Positions 20,947 to 31,412 of a DNA stretch of 48,548 nt are shown here, piece by piece. A model generated the notes under the pieces. It was given only the letters and a program-made list of their open reading frames with translations. It made no database searches and was not told the origin of the DNA. Source of the DNA: Gammaproteobacteria bacterium (lineage in GTDB: Bacteria; Pseudomonadota; Gammaproteobacteria; Steroidobacterales; GCA-2729495). The position numbers were made by a program, and so were the translations under genes. Every line of letters begins with the position of its first letter. The stretch's first letter is position 1. The stretch spans positions 1-48,548 of the forward strand of contig JAAERX010000095.1 in the NCBI GenBank assembly GCA_024229935.1. The letters run 5' to 3'.

Positions 20947-23157
20947 GTGCGGTCCGCGACAAGCATCACAACAGTTTCTACAATCCTGATTTTTATCATC
21001 AGCCCCATTGTATTGGCTCAATCAGGTACCGAGGAACATTTCTCTAGGGGGCTTGGCTGCTGGCCAGAATTACCACCTCAGGAATTTTCAGAAGAGTTCC
21101 GTAATGAAGCCATTGAAATGACCTCTGGTGATGCTGAGATTCAGGTTAATGGAGATGCATCATTTAAAGGCCCCATTGAGATGCTCAGCCAGGCTCGATC
21201 ACTCAAGGCTTCATCCGCAACCTATGACAGTGAAAAAGAAATATTTTCTGTAGAAGGTAATGTTGAATATCGTGACCAAACAAACCTGGTCAAGGGTGAG
21301 TCAGCTCACTACAACACACTAAATGGTCAGTTTGATTTCAATAATTCTAAATTTGAGCTCGCAGAAATTCCTGCCCGGGGTTCTGCTGATAAAATTGAAA
21401 TAAAAGAGGCAGGTATTGTTGAGCTGACAAAGGTACGTTACACATCTTGCCCAGATGGAAATAATGACTGGTTCTTAAGTGCCAAAAGCATTGAAATTGA
21501 TACTAATACCGGTATGGGTACCGCCAAGAGTGCCAGCCTCTCGTTTAAAGGTGTGCCATTTTTTTACTGGCCCTATTTCTCCTATCCAGTAACAGACGAC
21601 AGAAAATCAGGGCTTTTGTTTCCAAAACTTGGCTCCAGTGACCGCAGGGGCTTCGAATTTACCCAACCCATCTACTGGAATATTTCACCCGGTCAGGATG
21701 CAACCTTTGTGCCACATTTTATGGCTGACAGAGGCCTGCAACTGGGCACAGAATATCGTTTTCTGACCCACAGCAATGAGGGTGTCCTATGGGGAGATTA
21801 TCTGGCTGATGATGATGAAACCGGCAAAAATCGCTGGCAATACAATGTAAAAACTATATCCATGCTGCCCTGGGAATGGCGTGCCAGCATTACGGCACAA
21901 GGCGTTTCTGATGACAACTACTTTGAGGACATGAGCTCCAGCATTAATCAAACCAGTCAAACTAACCTGAATCGCCAGGCCGCTCTTGAATATTATGACT
22001 CTGTCTGGTCTGTCTTTATGAGGGTGCAGGATTTTCAAACTATTGACCCATTAATTACAACTGATGAAGAACCCTACACACAAGTTCCACAATTTGTGGC
22101 AAATGGAATGTGGCGCAATGGATTACTAGGCATGGATTATGGTTTTGACAGTGAAACCACCTACTTTATGCGTGAAGACAGTGTAAAAGGGCTACGTACC
22201 CACATACAGCCCAAAATCTCCTTACCACTTGGCAATCATGGGCTTTACCTGATACCAGAGGCAGCATTTGATTACACAGCCTACAATCTGAAGGATCAAC
22301 CAATCGGTGACACCAGCACACCTGACCGTGCCGCACCTATTTTAAATATTAATAGCGGCGCTATATTTGAACGTTCCTTAGGTACAAAAAAACGCCGTGC
22401 CATTACTATAGAACCACGAGTGCAATACACGTATATTCCCAAACGAAATCAGGATGATATTCCAGTATTCGACACGATTACCCCTGACTTTAATCTAGTA
22501 CAGCTATTCAGAAAAAATCGTTTTATCGGCTATGACAGGCTGGGTGACACCAATCAGATCAGTATTGGCCTGACCAGCCGAATACTTGATAATCGCACGG
22601 GTCAGGAACTACTGACAGCCACTATCGGGCAGACCCGTTTTTTTGAAGACGCTGAGGTTACATTACCAGGCGAACTACCCAGCGACATCAGTGAGTCCAA
22701 CTATATTGCAGAGTTAGGCGTTAATGTCTGGGGCGCATGGAAGGCTGATATACGCTACCAGTTAGATGCTGATGCCAATGAAACCGTCCGTTCATCAATC
22801 CGCTTCCAATATAACCCAGGTCACATGAAAGCCCTGAATATAGGCTATCGATATGACCGGGACACACTTGAACAGACAGACTTTTCTTTCTCCTGGCCGC
22901 TTGGAGAGAAATGGAGCACCATTGGCCGTTACAATTATTCAATTGAAGAAAGTGAGGTTCTGGATGAATATCTTGGACTGGAATATTCATCCTGTTGCTG
23001 GGCCATCCAGGTAGTAGGCCGAAAAAGTGTCGCTCGCTCCACTGGAGAGCAGGATAAATCCATATCTTTCCAGTTCATTTTAAAAGGCTTTTCAGGATTT
23101 GGCGGCGGAGCAACAAGCGGCCTCCAGCGTGATATCCTAGGCTACTCAAAGTACTAA
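20947..23157 (+). CDS. lptD: LPS-assembly protein LptD
   Basis: Outer-membrane beta-barrel that, with LptE, inserts lipopolysaccharide into the outer leaflet. From the GTG at 20947 it has 736 residues. A signal peptide (ends near VLAQ) is followed by the OstA/LptA-like N-domain (GDAEIQVNGDASF through VEGNVEY) and a long barrel. Cysteines are present near the mature N-terminus (LGCWPE), in RYTSCPDGNND and in a C-terminal pair (EYSSCCWAIQV), fitting the known inter-domain disulfides. I chose GTG because AGGA lies 10 bases upstream and the signal peptide starts at once. An ATG at 20899 would add 16 residues without a good ribosome site. It heads the lptD-surA-pdxA-rsmA-apaG-apaH cluster. Confidence 0.95.
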   Translation: MRSATSITTVSTILIFIISPIVLAQSGTEEHFSRGLGCWPELPPQEFSEEFRNEAIEMTSGDAEIQVNGDASFKGPIEMLSQARSLKASSATYDSEKEIFSVEGNVEYRDQTNLVKGESAHYNTLNGQFDFNNSKFELAEIPARGSADKIEIKEAGIVELTKVRYTSCPDGNNDWFLSAKSIEIDTNTGMGTAKSASLSFKGVPFFYWPYFSYPVTDDRKSGLLFPKLGSSDRRGFEFTQPIYWNISPGQDATFVPHFMADRGLQLGTEYRFLTHSNEGVLWGDYLADDDETGKNRWQYNVKTISMLPWEWRASITAQGVSDDNYFEDMSSSINQTSQTNLNRQAALEYYDSVWSVFMRVQDFQTIDPLITTDEEPYTQVPQFVANGMWRNGLLGMDYGFDSETTYFMREDSVKGLRTHIQPKISLPLGNHGLYLIPEAAFDYTAYNLKDQPIGDTSTPDRAAPILNINSGAIFERSLGTKKRRAITIEPRVQYTYIPKRNQDDIPVFDTITPDFNLVQLFRKNRFIGYDRLGDTNQISIGLTSRILDNRTGQELLTATIGQTRFFEDAEVTLPGELPSDISESNYIAELGVNVWGAWKADIRYQLDADANETVRSSIRFQYNPGHMKALNIGYRYDRDTLEQTDFSFSWPLGEKWSTIGRYNYSIEESEVLDEYLGLEYSSCCWAIQVVGRKSVARSTGEQDKSISFQFILKGFSGFGGGATSGLQRDILGYSKY

Positions 23158-23216
23158 TATCACCATTCAAATAAACCTGCTGCGGCACAAAAACAAGCCA
23201 TGTAACGCTGGAATCA

Positions 23217-24542
23217 ATGAGCAAAATAATTAGACATACCGGCTTTCATATTTTATGTGCGGCTTTGGCAAGCATACTTATACTTACCAATACCACATAT
23301 GCACAGACTCTTGACCTGAGTGATACCGGCGTCAAGATCGACGGTATCGCTGCTGTGGTTAATGATGGCATTGTTCTGCAAAGTGAACTTGATGAACAAA
23401 CCATTTTAATTGTGAATAGATTACGAGCAGAAAACACCCCTCTGCCTCCTATGAATATCTTGCAGGAACAAATTCTGGAGCGCCTGATCATCACACAAAT
23501 TCAACTTCAACGGGCTGAACGAGCCGGTATCACTGTATCTGATGAAATGCTTAATCGAGCACTTAATGACATTGCTCGTCGTAATAACACTACTCTAAGC
23601 GCCCTGCCCGAGTTACTTGCACAAGATGGCGTAGCGTACAGTAGCTACAGAAAGGAAATGCGCGAACAGCTGGCTATTGAAAGATTGCGGCAGCGAGATG
23701 TGATTTCAAGAATAGGCGTAACCCCAAGAGAGCTAGAGGACTACCTTGAACGAGAATCAGGTAATGCAAGTCGTAAATATCGGTACAAGGTATCGCACAT
23801 TATGATCTCAATACCTGCCGCAACTGACCCAAATGAACTTGAGCTGGCAACAAAAAAGACATGGGACATTTATGATCAGCTACAAAATGGTGCCGATTTT
23901 TCACAAATGGCAGTTACATATTCAGATGCCCAAACTGCCCTGGAAGGCGGCAGTATGGGCTGGCGAAATGGCGATGCTTTACCCTCGCTGTTTGCCGAGA
24001 TTGTGCCCAATATGCAGGTTGGAGAAATTGCCGAGCCTATTCGTAGTTCCAGTGGTTTTCATATCATCAGGCTTGATGCAATAGAAGGCAATCAACCCAT
24101 TATTGAGGATCAGACACTTGCCAAACATATCCTGATAAAGACCAATGAAATCATAGATGATGATATTGCCCAACAAAAACTCTCAGACATCAGGGTTGAA
24201 ATTCTTGAAGATGGTGACTTTGAAGCCATCGCCATAGCAGTCTCCGAAGACCCAGGTTCGGCAGTAAATGGTGGTGATCTTGGCTGGACAGGCAAAGGCT
24301 CATTTGTTCCAGAATTTGAGCAGATCATGGACTCATTGGAAATTGGTGACCTAAGTCAACCATTCAAATCACCATTTGGCTGGCATATTTTACAGGTGAT
24401 TGACCGGCGCGTGCATGACACTACTGAAGATGTCCGTCGTGAGCAGGCTATGACAGCCATTCGTGACAGCAAGGTTGCAGAAGAAACAGAACTTTGGGTA
24501 CGGCAAATAAGAGATGAGGCCTTTGTCGATTATCGCATCTGA
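23217..24542 (+). CDS. surA: Periplasmic peptidyl-prolyl isomerase / chaperone SurA
   Basis: Chaperone that escorts outer-membrane proteins such as LptD, encoded just upstream. The length is 441 residues. A signal peptide (ends near TTYAQ) precedes the SurA N-domain with IDGIAAVVNDGIVLQSELDE. Two parvulin domains are seen, the first around residues 185-285 (YKVSHIMISI through SSGFHIIRLD) and the second around 300-395 (AKHILIKTNE through SPFGWHILQV). A short C-terminal helix completes the core. There are 59 bases between lptD and this gene, with no terminator seen. Confidence 0.97.
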   Translation: MSKIIRHTGFHILCAALASILILTNTTYAQTLDLSDTGVKIDGIAAVVNDGIVLQSELDEQTILIVNRLRAENTPLPPMNILQEQILERLIITQIQLQRAERAGITVSDEMLNRALNDIARRNNTTLSALPELLAQDGVAYSSYRKEMREQLAIERLRQRDVISRIGVTPRELEDYLERESGNASRKYRYKVSHIMISIPAATDPNELELATKKTWDIYDQLQNGADFSQMAVTYSDAQTALEGGSMGWRNGDALPSLFAEIVPNMQVGEIAEPIRSSSGFHIIRLDAIEGNQPIIEDQTLAKHILIKTNEIIDDDIAQQKLSDIRVEILEDGDFEAIAIAVSEDPGSAVNGGDLGWTGKGSFVPEFEQIMDSLEIGDLSQPFKSPFGWHILQVIDRRVHDTTEDVRREQAMTAIRDSKVAEETELWVRQIRDEAFVDYRI

Positions 24543-24557
24543 GATGTCTCTGCTCCA

Positions 24558-25541
24558 ATGTTACGGATAGCCATTACACCTGGTGAGCCAGCTGGTATAG
24601 GGCCGGATCTTGTGATTGCTCTGGCACAGCAACAACACACTGCAATAATTATCAGTATTGCTGATCCGGATATGTTGGCAGAGCGTGCCAGACAACTTGG
24701 GATGCCGCTAACACTTATTGCTTATGACGCATCCAAAATCACCCAACCAGTCCAGGCTGGTCAGTTACTGGTATACCCAGAAAAACTTGCAGCAACATGC
24801 AAACCCGGGGTTGCTGACCCACTCAATGCACCCTATGTACTAAACTCACTCAGGAAGGCCGCAGATGGCTGCCAGCAGGGCAATTTTGATGCGATGCTTA
24901 CTGCACCAGTAAATAAAGCCAGCATTAATAATGCCGGCATTACTTTCTCCGGGCATACTGAATTTCTTGCTGAGCACTGCGGCTCTGTAAAGCCTGTCAT
25001 GTTACTTTGTGCCGATCAGCTACGGGTTGCCCTGCTGACTACACACCTACCATTAAGCAAGGTTGCTGAACAGATAACCACCGAACGTATCCTGTCTATT
25101 ACCCGTATTCTCCATCATGACCTGCAGACAATGTTTGGCATAGATAACCCACACATTGCTCTACTGGGGCTTAACCCTCATGCAGGTGAAGCCGGGCATC
25201 TAGGTCATGAAGAGCTCAGTATTATTGAACCTGCCATCATGCAGTTACAAGCAGAAGGACTTAAGCTTAGTGGACCATTACCTGCTGATAGTGCATTTAC
25301 ACCTGATTCACTAAAACACTATGATGCTGTACTCGCGATGTACCATGATCAGGGTCTGCCCGTACTTAAGCATGTAGGCTTTGGCAATGCCGTTAATGTA
25401 ACGCTTGGGCTGCCAATCATTCGCACCTCCGTTGATCATGGCACAGCACTAGAGCTTGCAGGTACTGGCAAAGCCCATAGTGGCAGCATAGAGGCTGCAT
25501 TTGACCTGGCACTGGAGATAGCAACACGGCAACATGCATGA
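24558..25541 (+). CDS. pdxA: 4-hydroxythreonine-4-phosphate dehydrogenase
   Basis: NAD-dependent enzyme of the DXP-dependent pyridoxal-phosphate pathway. The length is 327 residues. It starts with the family motif ITPGEPAGIGPDLVI. Metal-binding His residues are seen in SGHTEFLAEHCG and in MYHDQGLPVLKH, and the substrate-binding segment LGLNPHAGEAGHLG is intact. It follows surA by 15 bases and overlaps rsmA by 4 bases (ATGA). The association surA-pdxA-rsmA is widely conserved. Confidence 0.97.
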   Translation: MLRIAITPGEPAGIGPDLVIALAQQQHTAIIISIADPDMLAERARQLGMPLTLIAYDASKITQPVQAGQLLVYPEKLAATCKPGVADPLNAPYVLNSLRKAADGCQQGNFDAMLTAPVNKASINNAGITFSGHTEFLAEHCGSVKPVMLLCADQLRVALLTTHLPLSKVAEQITTERILSITRILHHDLQTMFGIDNPHIALLGLNPHAGEAGHLGHEELSIIEPAIMQLQAEGLKLSGPLPADSAFTPDSLKHYDAVLAMYHDQGLPVLKHVGFGNAVNVTLGLPIIRTSVDHGTALELAGTGKAHSGSIEAAFDLALEIATRQHA

Positions 25542-26329
25542 AGACTCACTCACCACGAAAACGCTTTGGCCAGAATTTTCTACATGATGCAGGCATCATC
25601 AAGCGTATTATCAACAGCCTTAAACCAAAAGATAGTGATCACTACATTGAAATAGGCCCCGGGCATGGTGCTATCACTCAACCACTAGCCTCCCAAGTAA
25701 AACAACTTGATGTTATAGAAATAGACCATGACCTGGCTACTGAACTGCAGGCTCAAGCATGGTTTGGTGATATCAGATTACACCGTGCCGATGCGTTGAA
25801 ATTTGATTTTAACAGCATTGCACAGCCACCAGAAATGTTACGCCTAGTCGGCAACTTGCCATACAACATTTCTACACCACTACTATTTCATATTCTTAGC
25901 CAACATCACTTATTTACTGATATGCACGTTATGCTGCAGAAAGAAGTTGTACAACGTATGACTGCAACCCCAGGAAATAAGATTTATGGCCGCCTGACAG
26001 TAGCCCTTGCTGCCCGTTGCAAGGTGGAGTCATTGTTTATTATCAAGCCCGGCGCTTTTAACCCTGCACCTAAGATTGATTCAGCCTTTGCACGTCTTAC
26101 TCCGTTGGAACAACCACTGATTAAACCATCCGAGCAGAACAAATTTGACACACTACTACGTCATGCCTTTAGCCAGCGGCGCAAGCAATTAGGCAATGCA
26201 CTGCAGGAGCTGCTTTGCATAGAGCAAATAAAAGCAGCCGGGATAAACCCACAACATCGAGCAGAAACCCTTTCTGTTTATGAGTTTATTGAGCTAACAC
26301 ATCAACTTGAAGACTCCAGTATAAGCTAG
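25538..26329 (+). CDS. rsmA: 16S rRNA dimethyladenosine transferase (KsgA)
   Basis: Dimethylates two adjacent adenosines near the 3' end of 16S rRNA during late 30S assembly. The length is 263 residues. Motifs are RKRFGQNFLHDAGII at the N-terminus, the SAM motif I IGPGHGAITQPL and the catalytic motif IV NLPYNIS. The C-terminal domain contains AFSQRRKQLGNAL. The start overlaps the pdxA stop. Confidence 0.98.
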   Translation: MKTHSPRKRFGQNFLHDAGIIKRIINSLKPKDSDHYIEIGPGHGAITQPLASQVKQLDVIEIDHDLATELQAQAWFGDIRLHRADALKFDFNSIAQPPEMLRLVGNLPYNISTPLLFHILSQHHLFTDMHVMLQKEVVQRMTATPGNKIYGRLTVALAARCKVESLFIIKPGAFNPAPKIDSAFARLTPLEQPLIKPSEQNKFDTLLRHAFSQRRKQLGNALQELLCIEQIKAAGINPQHRAETLSVYEFIELTHQLEDSSIS

Positions 26330-26340
26330 AATAAGCAACT

Positions 26341-26733
26341 ATGAGCACTGATGAGACAAGCTTGGGAGTATGCATACAAATAGAGGTTCAGTCTCTTTAT
26401 CTGGCCCATCAGTCAAAACCAGAGGAAAATCACTTTGTGTTCTCCTACACAATCAGTATATCCAATACAGGCGATACAGCAGCCAAACTTCTGACACGTA
26501 ATTGGTTAATAACTGATGCGGATGGCAATAAACAGGAAGTGCATGGTGATGGTGTTGTAGGAGAACAGCCAGAAATACAACCAGGAGAAAAACATGTCTA
26601 TTCAAGTGGTGCAGTTATTGAAACGGCTGTAGGCACTATGGAGGGTCGTTATGGCATGGTTACACCCACGGGCAATCATTTTGATGCTGCCATCCCTGTC
26701 TTCCGCCTCGCTGTACCGGGCGTATTAAATTAA
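26341..26733 (+). CDS. apaG: ApaG family protein
   Basis: A 130-residue ApaG/F-box-associated fold (fibronectin-like beta sandwich). Seen are the N-terminal VCIQIEVQSLYLAHQS, FSYTISISNTGD, the RNWLITDADG strand and the GVVGEQPEIQPGEKHVYSSG loop that is the family hallmark. The biochemical role is not settled. It lies 11 bases after rsmA and 4 bases before apaH, the usual arrangement. Confidence 0.96.
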   Translation: MSTDETSLGVCIQIEVQSLYLAHQSKPEENHFVFSYTISISNTGDTAAKLLTRNWLITDADGNKQEVHGDGVVGEQPEIQPGEKHVYSSGAVIETAVGTMEGRYGMVTPTGNHFDAAIPVFRLAVPGVLN

Positions 26734-26737
26734 GCTC

Positions 26738-27565
26738 ATGGCTGTATTCGTCATTGGCGATGTACAAGGCTGTTACGACGAATTACAGTTATTGGTTGAT
26801 GCCTTAAATTTCAATGCAGAAAAGGATCGGCTCTGGTTTGTTGGTGATCTCGTCAACCGTGGTCCAAAGTCACTTGAAACTTTACGCTTTATTAAGGGCC
26901 TGGGCAGCTCAGCGATTTGTGTACTAGGCAACCACGACCTGCATCTACTGGCTCTTGCCCACAATCCTGCCTCACCTGTTAACAAGACCGGACTACAGGA
27001 TATTTTAGATGCAGATGACAAAGATGAACTCCTGACCTGGCTTATAGCTCGACCCCTGGCACACTACGACGAACAGCTGGACACCCTGCTGGTACATGCC
27101 GGCATAGCGGCTGCATGGACTATAGCTGACACACTCAAATTAGCTGGAGAAGTTGAGCATGCCCTTCAGTCTAAGCATGCAACGGACTTTCTCAGCGGCA
27201 TGTACGGCAGTAAGCCTGCTAACTGGGCTGATACGTTAGAAGGTATAGACAGATTACGATTTATTACCAACTGTCTGACCCGCATTCGCTATTGCACAAG
27301 GGCGGGCGAACTGAATTTTAATGAGAAGCAAGCACCTAGTGATAAGACTGAGGGACTGCTGCCATGGTTTGACCTGCCGAACCGCATCGCAACCAGCCGT
27401 ATAGTATTTGGCCACTGGTCAACACTTGGACTTATGCAGCGTCCGGGATTGCTTGCCACAGATACCGGCTGTGTCTGGGGTGGCCAGCTAACAGCGGTAC
27501 GACTAGATACAAAAGCGCCTGCTGTACAGATCAAGAGCTTACAACCGAAAAATTTTACTGGCTAA
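26738..27565 (+). CDS. apaH: Symmetrical bis(5'-nucleosyl)-tetraphosphatase
   Basis: Hydrolyses Ap4A to two ADP. The length is 275 residues. Metallophosphatase motifs are complete: [10 protein letters not shown] (the family usually has GDIHGC, here Gln replaces the His), [22 protein letters not shown], and LVHAGI further on. The C-terminus carries the family segment [18 protein letters not shown]. The Gln in the first motif is also normal in E. coli ApaH. It is the last gene of the lptD cluster and its stop overlaps the convergent thyA stop by 4 bases. Confidence 0.96.
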   Translation: MAVFVIGDVQGCYDELQLLVDALNFNAEKDRLWFVGDLVNRGPKSLETLRFIKGLGSSAICVLGNHDLHLLALAHNPASPVNKTGLQDILDADDKDELLTWLIARPLAHYDEQLDTLLVHAGIAAAWTIADTLKLAGEVEHALQSKHATDFLSGMYGSKPANWADTLEGIDRLRFITNCLTRIRYCTRAGELNFNEKQAPSDKTEGLLPWFDLPNRIATSRIVFGHWSTLGLMQRPGLLATDTGCVWGGQLTAVRLDTKAPAVQIKSLQPKNFTG

Positions 27566-28356
27566 ACGGCAACAGGTGCTGAGATATGCGGGTGGAATTC
27601 ATAACCAAGGATTTCAAAATCCTCATACTTATAGTCAGTAATTGATTCAGGCTGACGCTGAATGCTAAGACGTGGCAGTGGCATAAGCTCACGGGCCAGC
27701 TGTTCTTCTACCTGCTCAAGATGATTCAAATACAAGTGGCAGTCTCCACCTGTCCAGATAAAGTCACCCACCTTAAGACCTGTCTGCTGCGCCACCAAAT
27801 GTGTGAGCAGCGCATAAGAAGCAATATTAAATGGCACACCAAGAAAAATGTCTGCACTACGTTGATACAACTGACAAGATAACCTGCCATCAGCCACATA
27901 AAACTGAAACAACGCATGGCAAGGCATTAACGCCATCTTATTAAGTTCAGCAACATTCCATGCGCTAATAATAATACGACGTGAATCTGGGTTAGTGCGC
28001 AAGGTATGCATAACCTGTTCCAGCTGATCGATGCTTTGTCCATCCGGGGTCGGCCAGGAGCGCCATTGCGCACCATAGACCGGGCCCAAATCACCGTTTT
28101 CATCAGCCCACTCATCCCAGATACGAACCTTGTTCTCTTTGAGATAAGCAATATTGGTCTCGCCATTAAGAAACCAGAGGAGCTCATGAATAATTGAACG
28201 GGTATGAAGTTTCTTGGTGGTTACCATAGGGAAACCATGCGCCAAATCAAAACGCATCTGGTGACCAAACACGCTCAGAGTACCCGTACCTGTACGGTCA
28301 TCCTTACGTGCACCGTTGTCACGTACGTGACGCATTAAATCCAAATATTGCTGCAT
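27562..28356 (-). CDS. thyA: Thymidylate synthase
   Basis: Converts dUMP to dTMP using methylene-tetrahydrofolate. The length of 264 residues equals the typical short bacterial form. It shows the N-terminal arginine region [15 protein letters not shown], the catalytic cysteine in [10 protein letters not shown], and the dUMP-binding pieces [18 protein letters not shown] and [10 protein letters not shown]. It lies 16 bases downstream of lgt on the same strand, the same order as in E. coli, with a good AGGGTAAGGT ribosome site just before the ATG. Confidence 0.98.
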   Translation of the reverse strand: MQQYLDLMRHVRDNGARKDDRTGTGTLSVFGHQMRFDLAHGFPMVTTKKLHTRSIIHELLWFLNGETNIAYLKENKVRIWDEWADENGDLGPVYGAQWRSWPTPDGQSIDQLEQVMHTLRTNPDSRRIIISAWNVAELNKMALMPCHALFQFYVADGRLSCQLYQRSADIFLGVPFNIASYALLTHLVAQQTGLKVGDFIWTGGDCHLYLNHLEQVEEQLARELMPLPRLSIQRQPESITDYKYEDFEILGYEFHPHISAPVAV

Positions 28357-28372
28357 ACCTTACCCTGCTCTC

Positions 28373-29161
28373 CTACAAGTCCTTTACAAATACCGGCTTT
28401 CGGTAGGCCAGTATAATTATCAGAATTCCACCAATAACCATCGGAGCAGATAATACCTGCCCACGCGTTAACCAACCCCATGCCATATAACCTATATGTG
28501 CATCAGGCAGGCGCACAAATTCAACTCCAAACCGTGACAGCCCGTAAACCGCAAGAAACAGCCCGGTAACTGCCATCCGGGGACGTGGTTTGAGAGCATA
28601 CACCCAGACTATAACGAACAAACACAAACCCTCAAAAAAGGCCTCATACAGCTGTGAGGCATGCCGTCCCACCCCATCAACTATAAACCCCCAAGGCACA
28701 TCCGTGGGCTTGCCCCAAAGCTCACCATTAATAAAATTACCAATGCGGCCCGCACCCAGACCCACCGCAATAACAGGTGCGATAAAATCATTCATATCCC
28801 AGAAATGCACCCCATTCCTTCGGCCAAATAACCAGATTGAAAAGGACACTCCCAACATACCGCCATGGAAGGACATACCCCCCTTCCATATCTCAAATAA
28901 CATCAGAGGGTGATCCAAAAAATCACCAAAATTATAAAACAGCACTGAGCCAAACCGGCCACCCAGAATTACACCCAATGCTACCCAGGTCACCAAATCA
29001 TCAACCTGTTGCTCATTTAAAGGTGTATATTTTCTGCGGGCAAGTACCCTGCCCAGCCACCAGCCGCCGAGGATACCAATAACATACATCAGGCCATACC
29101 AGCGCACAGCCAGCGGCCCCAATTCAATTGCGATTGGGTCTATAGGAGTATAGGTAAACAT
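28373..29161 (-). CDS. lgt: Prolipoprotein diacylglyceryl transferase
   Basis: Inner-membrane enzyme that attaches diacylglycerol to the lipobox cysteine of prelipoproteins, several of which are encoded in this window. From the ATG at 29161 it has 262 residues with about seven membrane helices. The Lgt signature is GRIGNFINGELWGKPTDVPWG. The essential His lies in MSFHGGMLG. A GTG at 29182 would add seven residues (and sits directly against a GAGGT), but MFTYTPIDPIAIELGP is the standard beginning, so I used the ATG. The start remains uncertain by 21 bases. Confidence 0.96.
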   Translation of the reverse strand: MFTYTPIDPIAIELGPLAVRWYGLMYVIGILGGWWLGRVLARRKYTPLNEQQVDDLVTWVALGVILGGRFGSVLFYNFGDFLDHPLMLFEIWKGGMSFHGGMLGVSFSIWLFGRRNGVHFWDMNDFIAPVIAVGLGAGRIGNFINGELWGKPTDVPWGFIVDGVGRHASQLYEAFFEGLCLFVIVWVYALKPRPRMAVTGLFLAVYGLSRFGVEFVRLPDAHIGYMAWGWLTRGQVLSAPMVIGGILIIILAYRKPVFVKDL

Positions 29162-29297
29162 ACAAGAGAGTTTAGCACTCACACCTCACTAAATTTGCAC
29201 TTCATAAGCATCAGACAGGAGAATACCGGGGGCATGAGCGTCAATTCAACAAGTTCAGGGCCATCATCACGCAGAAATCTTTGCGGCACCAAGCAAA

Positions 29298-29303
29298 TAT
29301 AAT
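29298..29303 (+). promoter_or_regulatory. Consensus -10 box upstream of the DUF255 gene
   Basis: A TATAAT hexamer 48 bases before the ATG at 29351. There is no convincing -35 at the normal distance. The rest of the 29162-29350 gap shows no gene. Confidence 0.3.
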
Positions 29304-29350
29304 TCTGGCTGGTATAGTCCTCTGCCCATTCAGGGAAAATGAAGTAAACA

Positions 29351-31399
29351 ATGAATCACCTGCAGAATGAAACCAGCCCCTACCTGCTCCAGCATGCCGA
29401 TAACCCGGTGGACTGGTACCCGTGGGGCGAGGAAGCACTGGCAAAAGCCAAGGCAGAGAATAAGCCAGTATTACTATCGGTAGGCTACTCAGCCTGTCAC
29501 TGGTGCCATGTAATGGCGCATGAGTCATTTGAAGATGAAGCCACCGCCAAAATAATGAATCAACTGTTTATCAATATCAAAGTAGACAGGGAAGAAAGAC
29601 CCGATATAGACAAGATTTATCAGACTGCACATCAACTGATTACAAAGCGTAACGGTGGCTGGCCTCTCACTGTCTTTATGACCCCGGAACAACTGCCTTT
29701 TATGGCTGGCACCTATTTTCCCAAAACTGAAATGCATGGCATGCCGCCATTTACGGATCTGCTAATGCAGATTGCACAGTACTTTGAAACCAATCAGTCA
29801 GCGCTTGATAAACAGGGCGCGGCTGTAGTCAGTGCCCTTGCCAGCCTTGAACCAGCCACACCGGATAAGGGTACTCAGCTGAACCGGGCACCTCTGGAGG
29901 GCTTACGTCAGCAACTGGAAAGTACCTTTGACCGGGATTGGGGGGGCTTTGGTGAGGCCCCTAAATTTCCCCACCCAACCAGCATTGAATACCTGCTACG
30001 CCACTGGCGCAGCACTGCTCATGCTGAGGAACCTGATATTGAAGCGTTATTCATGAGCGCCCTAACCGTGACTCGCATGATTGACGGCGGTATTTATGAC
30101 CAGCTGGGTGGCGGATTTTTCCGCTACTCCGTAGACCGTGAATGGAGTATCCCTCACTTTGAAAAAATGCTCTATGACAACGGGCCATTACTGGCATTAC
30201 TGGCCCAGCTCTGGATGGCCAGTGGTGATGATGCCTATCGGGTAGCCGCAAATAAAACAGCCGACTGGGTATTGCGTGATATGCAAAGCCCTGAAGGCGC
30301 TTTCTGGTCTACTCTTGACGCTGACTCAGAAGGTGAGGAAGGGAAATTTTATGTCTGGGACCCAGACGAAGTCAGTGATTTACTATCAGCCAATGAATAT
30401 AAAGCCCTGGCCACCCGGTTTGGACTGGAACAGGTTGCTAACTTTGAGGGTCAGTGGCATCTGCAGGTGCGTGATTCCCTTGAACATACAACAGAAGCTA
30501 CCGGTGAACTTACTTCCACAACCCATGCACTTATAGATTCTGCTCAGACCAAGTTGCTGGCTGCACGTAACAAGCGTATCTGGCCTGGACGAGATGAAAA
30601 AATCCTGACCGCATGGAATGCATTGATGATTCGTGGACTTGCCATGGCTGGCCGCAGCCTTAATCGTGAGGATTTAATTACGGCAGCAGCCAATACTGTT
30701 GATTTTATTCAGCAAGAGATGGTCATCAACGGACAGTTGCTGGCCAGTTATAAAGATGGTCAGGCTCGTTTTGATGCCTATTTGGACGATTATGCATTTC
30801 TGCTGGATGCCATACTCGAACTATTACAGGCACGCTGGAACAGCCAGCACCTCAAACTGGCAACTACTCTGGCTGAGCAACTGCTCAATAATTTCGCAGA
30901 TAAAGAGAATGGCGGCTTTTACTTCACTTCCATTCACCACGAAAAACTCATACATCGCACTCGTAGTTTTAGTGACGACTCATTACCTTCAGGTAATGCT
31001 ATTGCCGCCTTCGCACTCAGCCGACTGGGCCATCTGCTGGGTGAGCCACGCTACCTGCAAGCGAGTGAGGACACCCTGCGTGCAGGCTTTACAGCCATGC
31101 AGGAATTTCCCCATGGCCATGCTGCACTGATTACCGCCCTGGATGAGCATTTGGAAGCACCTGAGGTCATTATTATCAGAGGTAGTCTGAAAGCAGCAGA
31201 AGAATGGTCCCGTAGCATCAGTGCTCTCTATACCCCCAGGCGACTGGTATTTACCATACCGACAGATGCTGAATTACCTGAGTCACTGGCCAGTAAGCCG
31301 GCAACCAGTGGCACTGTTGCCTATCTGTGCCGCGGCACTACCTGTTCAGCGCCTATAGAAACATTGCAGGAACTAGCCAATACCATCCGTGAAAGCTAA
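29351..31399 (+). CDS. DUF255 / YyaL-type thioredoxin-domain protein (SSP411 family)
   Basis: A 682-residue protein of the family that includes bacterial YyaL and animal spermatogenesis-associated protein 20. Residues 1-165 form a thioredoxin-like domain, with [20 protein letters not shown] and the redox-type motif [16 protein letters not shown]. The rest is an alpha/alpha toroid related to glycoside-processing folds, seen in the segments [28 protein letters not shown] and [15 protein letters not shown]. The biochemical function is not established for the family. The protein has no signal peptide, so it is probably cytosolic. It is transcribed away from lgt and is followed by a structured repeat and a bidirectional terminator. 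Confidence 0.93.
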   Translation: MNHLQNETSPYLLQHADNPVDWYPWGEEALAKAKAENKPVLLSVGYSACHWCHVMAHESFEDEATAKIMNQLFINIKVDREERPDIDKIYQTAHQLITKRNGGWPLTVFMTPEQLPFMAGTYFPKTEMHGMPPFTDLLMQIAQYFETNQSALDKQGAAVVSALASLEPATPDKGTQLNRAPLEGLRQQLESTFDRDWGGFGEAPKFPHPTSIEYLLRHWRSTAHAEEPDIEALFMSALTVTRMIDGGIYDQLGGGFFRYSVDREWSIPHFEKMLYDNGPLLALLAQLWMASGDDAYRVAANKTADWVLRDMQSPEGAFWSTLDADSEGEEGKFYVWDPDEVSDLLSANEYKALATRFGLEQVANFEGQWHLQVRDSLEHTTEATGELTSTTHALIDSAQTKLLAARNKRIWPGRDEKILTAWNALMIRGLAMAGRSLNREDLITAAANTVDFIQQEMVINGQLLASYKDGQARFDAYLDDYAFLLDAILELLQARWNSQHLKLATTLAEQLLNNFADKENGGFYFTSIHHEKLIHRTRSFSDDSLPSGNAIAAFALSRLGHLLGEPRYLQASEDTLRAGFTAMQEFPHGHAALITALDEHLEAPEVIIIRGSLKAAEEWSRSISALYTPRRLVFTIPTDAELPESLASKPATSGTVAYLCRGTTCSAPIETLQELANTIRES

Positions 31400-31412
31400 A
31401 TTAAGTGAGACT

